From NCBI GenBank assembly GCA_026874595.1, contig CM049306.1, positions 105,167,142 to 105,231,141 on the forward strand: DNA of 64,000 nucleotides, given 5' to 3'. This stretch comes from Sipunculus nudus. Lineage: Eukaryota; Annelida; Sipuncula; Golfingiida; Sipunculidae. A model generated the notes under the pieces. That model made no database searches and was not told where the DNA came from. It saw only the letters and a program-made list of their open reading frames with translations. Numbering within the stretch: position 1 is the stretch's first letter; each line of letters opens with the position of its first letter. Shown one piece after another: positions 59,968 through 64,000 of this stretch. A program made the translations under genes and the position numbers.

Positions 59968-60368
59968 GTATGTCTCCTCATTTCTTTCCTATTCAGTTTT
60001 ACTTTGACCACAGTATTAGCAATAGATGTCCCGAAATGCATTATATGTGAATACATTAGTCTCTTATATACAGACACACGGTGGCGCTCCACAAGAGAAG
60101 CAAGAATACATATATATTTATAGAATGTTATGATTGTGCATATTCTGAGGTACTCTATCCATAAGGAGATACATAGTTGTACATATCAGAAAAAAAATAG
60201 TATTAGAATACCTATGTATTGTTTATCCACATTACACATTTTTTACACATATATTGTCCGATCATATCCTTTAGAACATGATACATATTCCAGTTATGTA
60301 GTTTAAACATTCAACCAACCAAGAAAGTCATGCAAGCAAAAGAAGTATAAACAAAAACTCAAGAAATC
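59968..60368. other. Putative intron; no other gene seen
   Basis: The first ~90 bases resemble the sequence after the other exon copies (TTCCTATTCAGTTTTACTT, compare 63,811). The remainder is AT-rich with no recognisable feature. Confidence 0.4.
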
Positions 60369-60614
60369 CTAAAGGTACAATCTCTTAAGCAGCTTCTGTG
60401 AACTGCCTGTACATCTAAGCATACCCTGCTCAAGGATCTGTTGAACAATAGGCAAAACATCCAAATCTGAATTTACAGACCACCAATATCTCTCACCAAT
60501 TCTCGTTCTTTCATACATAAGGATACATGAACTGCAAGATGTCCTGCCGTAAATCTTGCTCTTACAAGGGATACAGTATCGTCGTCTTGAAGAATTCTCC
60601 ATCACACCAAGCAA
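60369..60614 (-). pseudogene. Cysteine-bearing open fragment, unidentified
   Basis: A minus-strand open frame of ~81 codons contains RRRYCIPCKSKIYGRTSCSS followed by C, two CxxC pairs 13-14 residues apart, as in a small zinc-binding tail, then YWWSVN. Such paired CxxC tails occur at the C-terminus of piggyBac-type transposases and in other proteins. I cannot identify it and see no introns or partner domains. It lies just downstream, on the same strand, of the integrase-like fragment. Confidence 0.25.
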
Positions 60615-60779
60615 CTTCAGCTTTCGCTGACAAGGAAGTTCACGGCTAAGCCTCCGTTAATATCAACGAACTTCACATATTGATGAACATCTATTGGTTC
60701 TACTTGGGCAATAAACGTGACTCTACCGGCTGACTGGTTGAGTTCTGACCTTTCTCATTCTTAGGTTTACCTAACAACA

Positions 60780-60905
60780 CCCAAAGCCATTGTAAATTGT
60801 CAACATTCTCAGATTCTGCATGTATAAATGCCGGTTTCAATCTGTTAAAATGAATACGTCTTGAAATACCTTACCATCTGATGTGCTTAACATATAATGG
60901 GTCCT
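60780..60905 (-). pseudogene. Decayed Ty3/gypsy-like integrase C-terminal fragment
   Basis: On the minus strand one frame gives MLSTSDGKVFQ and, after a frame change, RRIHFNRLKPAFIHAE. The IH-NRLKP motif is characteristic of the C-terminal end of Ty3/gypsy integrases (family knowledge). Frameshift and upstream stops show it is dead. No long terminal repeats were found, and RT and RNase H are absent. Confidence 0.4.
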
Positions 60906-61850
60906 ATCTTAGTACATCTACACCAGTCAAGTTGTTTGCTACCCAGCACGGATCTTAAATTCATGGTTTTGAATTCTTAAATTCAAAGTATCAGCTCTGT
61001 CTGCTTGTAGAAATTCTCCATTACCTATTCTGAAATTTATCGGTGGGATGGTCTCAGTTTGATGGTCAACTATCACAAATAAACTCTTGTTATTGGGTAA
61101 ATATGCCTTGGTAAAATTTTTACTGTTGAGTTGTAATACGACTGGATGGCTACATAGAAATTCAGAAGTATCTTCATTTAGCAATACATGTTGATGAATA
61201 TTGTCATGGGAATCAAGATTCTTAGCAGCGGCCTGACTCACGTGGGCTTGATTTAGCAGACCCCTTTCTAAATAATCTGACCTGGGTAGCTCTCATTGTG
61301 ATAAGGTATTGAGGCATTCCAAAAGGGACCATGTTGCATATCGGTCAAACTTTACATCTAACATGTGATTTGATTTATGCCAATATTCACAAAAATAGTC
61401 AAAAAAGATGGAAATCTATTTCGTTTGTGCTGTCGAGCTGGTGAGGGACTCTTACGCCTACCATTACTGGAGGTGCCAGAATGTTGATATCGACCCGTAC
61501 CTCTATCATCAAATGGTTGTGGACAAGAAGATCCATGTGTTTCGTGAGACTTGATGGATGCAATACCAGCTGTAACATCATGGGATATATTCATAGCCTG
61601 TATAAAAGACCTTCTAGTTTCTGCATATACAAGTTCGCTGGTGCTGCTGATGCAGAGTCAACAGTATGAGTAGCACTGAATGTAACCTCCTGACCTGATT
61701 TTTACATGCATACTGTCCATAATAATGCCTTTCAACTCTAACCACGACATCTTGAGCCGTGGGATTCTCTGGGGCTGACATTATGACATCTTTCTGGCAT
61801 TTATGGGGCAAAGGAAAAGAAACTTGTTGCATGTCTGTAAATCGCCATAA
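60906..61850 (-). pseudogene. Probable LTR-retrotransposon debris
   Basis: Several short minus-strand open stretches (60,939-61,241; 61,358-61,594; 61,614-61,832) run in the same direction as the integrase-like fragment. The most distal has a basic R-rich segment (VVVRVERHYYGQYACKNQVR) that loosely recalls gypsy gag ends. No catalytic motif is visible. It is assigned to the same dead element by position and strand only. Confidence 0.25.
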
Positions 61851-61980
61851 CCAATCCTGTCAGCCGCTAATTAACCTTGCTTATATGCTGACAGTTATTT
61901 GGTCGTAAAGTCAGAGTGCAGATATCGCGCTACAAGGAGAGACGAACACATACTCTTACCACAGGATATACCATATCATA

Positions 61981-61995
61981 CCCCCCCCCCCCCCC
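61981..61995 (+). repeat. Poly-C run
   Basis: Fifteen consecutive C. Related C-rich patches occur near 62,945 and 63,570 at the equivalent place in each tandem unit, so this is an expanded version. Confidence 0.8.
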
Positions 61996-62102
61996 ATATA
62001 CTGCCCCTGAAAGGTCACGACCGATGCTTGCTTTAGACATACTTCCTTTAACAGTGACTTGTCAGATTAGGAAGTGAACGAAACTGAAATTTCTCGTTTC
62101 AG

Positions 62103-62168
62103 AATTGAAGCAGTCGGTGAGATATCTGTCGACTGTGAACGCAACTGTTCCGCCGACTCGGAAAACCG
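62103..62168 (+). CDS. Putative 66 bp symmetric exon, copy 1
   Basis: Acceptor TTCTCGTTTCAG, donor GTAATAAT. Phase 1-1. Encodes LKQSVRYLSTVNATVPPTRK and a final T, the split codon giving E before and G after. It appears identical to copy 4 at 63,716, including the first bases of the following intron. No stop is present in the coding frame. Confidence 0.5.
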
Positions 62169-62666
62169 GTAATAATTCTCCATTTCTCTTTCTATTTATT
62201 TTCACTTCGTTCATGGTATTACCTTAAGATGCGTCAAATGACCAACTGCTCGGCTACAAATACTCATGTTTCTTTTTAGAATTATACGACTGTATATAAT
62301 GTGAGGTCGAATTGGGCAATAAGCCTAAAAAAATATTTATTCATCGTTAGATTCAGGTCATATTAAGATTACAATTTTGTGTCTGCCCTAGAAATACGAA
62401 TAGTATTTAGAGGCTTAATTTCTTTGTGCAATATGGGGGCGGGGAGTTTGCGTCCCCCTACACAGACGCACACAGACTGTTGCCACAGTATATACCATGT
62501 CATAGCGTCCCCTCCCCCACTACAGAGACAAACACCAAAAATGAATAAATGTTTTATTAATATACTGCCCCTGAAAAGTCACGATTGAAACTTACTTCAG
62601 GCATATATTCTTTAACAGTCACTTGTCAGGTTAGGCAGTGTACTAAAGTAAAATCTCTCGTTTCAG

Positions 62667-62732
62667 AATTGGAGCAGTCGATGAGAAATCTGGTGAATGT
62701 GAACGTAACTGTTCCGCCGACTCGGAAAACCG
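62667..62732 (+). pseudogene. Putative 66 bp exon, copy 2, donor site lost
   Basis: Acceptor CTCGTTTCAG is intact. Encodes LEQSMRNLVNVNVTVPPTRK and T. At 62,733 the donor reads ATAATA where the other copies have GT, so normal U2 splicing at this border should fail. Frame and length are otherwise kept, suggesting a recent loss or use of another donor. Confidence 0.45.
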
Positions 62733-63167
62733 ATAATACTTCCCCATTTCTTTTTCTATTTTATTTCACTTCGTTAATGGAATTACCTTGAGATCCGCCA
62801 TAATGGCTCAATTCTCGGCTACAAAACCCATGTTTTTTTTTGTAGAATAATACGATTTTACAAATTCTAAGGTAGAGCTGAGTGTTATGCCTCAAAATAT
62901 TATTGATACATCGCTAAATTTAGGATATCGAGATATATACCATACCCCCACCCCCCAACACACACACAGACGCACACTCACTTACCGCCTGTCAACTATG
63001 GCTTAGACGCAACCTCCCGCAGAGACGCCCACGGAATAATCCATTATTATATCATTAATTAATATACTGCGGCTGACAAACACCGTCGTCACTTACTTTA
63101 GACATACTTCCTTTAACAGTGACTTGTCAGGTTAAGAAGTGAACGAACCTGAAATCTCTCGTTTCAG

Positions 63168-63233
63168 AATTGGAGCAGTCGGTGAGAAATCTAGTGACCG
63201 TGAGCGCAACTGTTTCGCCGACACGGGAAACCG
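63168..63233 (+). CDS. Putative 66 bp symmetric exon, copy 3
   Basis: Acceptor CTCGTTTCAG, donor GTAAAACT. Phase 1-1. Encodes LEQSVRNLVTVSATVSPTRE and T. It differs from the other copies at several codons but keeps the 66 bp length, the frame and both splice sites. Confidence 0.5.
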
Positions 63234-63715
63234 GTAAAACTCCCTAATTTTTTTCCTATTCAGTTTCACATCGTTCACGATATTAGCTGTAGATGCCCAA
63301 AATTATCTAATTCTCGGCTACAAATACCAATGTATATTTATAGAGTAATACGACTCTCATATTCTGAGGTAGAGTTAGGCAATATGCCTTAAGATTATAT
63401 TAATATGTCGCTAGATTCAAGTAATATTTAGAGGACGACTTTATGTGTCTGCCCAAGAAATACGAATAGGATCTAGGAGCTTAATTTCTTTGAGCAATGT
63501 GGGGGCGGGGACTTTGAGTCCCCCTACAGAGACGCACACAGACTGTTGCCACAGTATATACCATATCTTACCCACCCCCCTCCTCCGCAGAGACGCACAC
63601 CGATTGATGAATAACTGTATCATTAATATACTGCCCCGGTCAAGTCAACACATACTTCCTTTAACAGTGACTTGTCAGGTTAAGAGATGAACAAAACAAA
63701 AATTTCTCGTTTCAG

Positions 63716-63781
63716 AATTGAAGCAGTCGGTGAGATATCTGTCGACTGTGAACGCAACTGTTCCGCCGACTCGGAAAACCG
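63716..63781 (+). CDS. Putative 66 bp symmetric exon, copy 4
   Basis: Acceptor TTCTCGTTTCAG, donor GTAATAAT. Phase 1-1. Same peptide as copy 1. The repeat of an identical exon after two different ones suggests a two- or three-unit duplication step or gene conversion. Confidence 0.5.
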
Positions 63782-63882
63782 GTAATAATTCTCCATTTCT
63801 CTTTCTATTTAGTTTTACTTCGTTCATGGTATTACCTTGAGATCTGCCGAAATGACCCAATGTTCGCCTACATATACCCATG

Positions 63883-63883
63883 G

Positions 63884-63940
<57 letters not shown>
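63883..63940 (+). repeat. (AT)n-(GA)n microsatellite
   Basis: About 12 AT repeats to 63,906, then ACAC and about 16 GA repeats to 63,940. It lies at the position where other tandem units have a short TATATTTATAGA stretch. Confidence 0.9.
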
Positions 63941-63943
<3 letters not shown>

Positions 63944-64000
63944 ATACGTTTGTGCTTATTGTTAGGTCGAATTGGACAATAAGCCTAAAAATATTGATTC

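Larger units (their letters stand above)
61990..64000 (+). repeat. ~500-565 bp tandem units, each with a putative exon
   Basis: Exon starts at 62,103, 62,667, 63,168 and 63,716 give spacings of 564, 501 and 548. Between exons the units share AATATACTGCCCCTGA, CTTCCTTTAACAGTGACTTG, GTTATGCC/AATATGCC-type words and GACGCACACAGACTGTTG. Lengths between exons vary by insertion and deletion, while each exon stays exactly 66 bp. The array continues beyond the window. Confidence 0.85.

Overview
This is eukaryotic DNA, most likely from a marine invertebrate and probably a mollusc. It has no prokaryotic operon layout. It carries a decayed non-LTR retrotransposon, tRNA-derived SINEs with target-site duplications, MITE-like elements, and tandem modules that resemble the bivalve pearl / Helentron-associated (DINE-1-like) elements. 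The phylum is inferred from repeat style, not from a recognised gene.

Bases 1-54,803 are one uninterrupted repeat domain with no credible protein gene. Its parts recur in a fixed grammar. (1) Composite elements of 1.2-1.8 kb (CE) hold TCTCG/CGAGA stem modules, GTTACCATGGTAAC-type palindromes, a CGCCCCCTGGTGG box and tandem TGACCT half-sites, and end in an (ACAG/ACAA)n run. (2) A ~205-215 bp satellite (S210) and (3) a ~333 bp satellite (S333) each carry a box of the same kind. (4) A 148 bp satellite (S148) is organised into higher-order units of about 1.7-2.6 kb at 15.8-24.4 kb and 29.5-41.7 kb. (5) A CTTGCCG...CGGCAAG hairpin minisatellite (HP) sits at or next to most block junctions. (6) Eight near-identical 1,269 bp units fill 43,651-53,802. 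Large blocks are duplicated within the window, some in permuted order, and one copy holds an 798 bp TA-flanked MITE that the other lacks.

Bases 54,804-58,990 are dispersed transposon debris. There is a decayed LINE reverse transcriptase split by a SINE, an AT-rich stretch, an element with AGCCCTCAGCC terminal inverted repeats and three ~302 bp internal repeats, and an ATCGATTA-rich remnant.

Bases 59,425-64,000 are the only stretch with a plausible host-gene signal. Five copies of a 66 bp, phase 1-1, stop-free putative exon are each preceded by ...TTTCAG, and four are followed by GTATG/GTAAT/GTAAA. The last four lie in ~500-565 bp tandem units that run off the right edge. A SINE has inserted 20 bp upstream of the first exon. 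A decayed reverse-strand LTR-retrotransposon-like stretch lies between the first exon and the tandem units. I do not recognise the encoded protein.

The main biological idea is that the repeat domain evenly distributes sequences matching CTCF, RFX and nuclear-receptor consensus sites, up to eight times in identical 1,269 bp phasing. This is motif-level evidence only.
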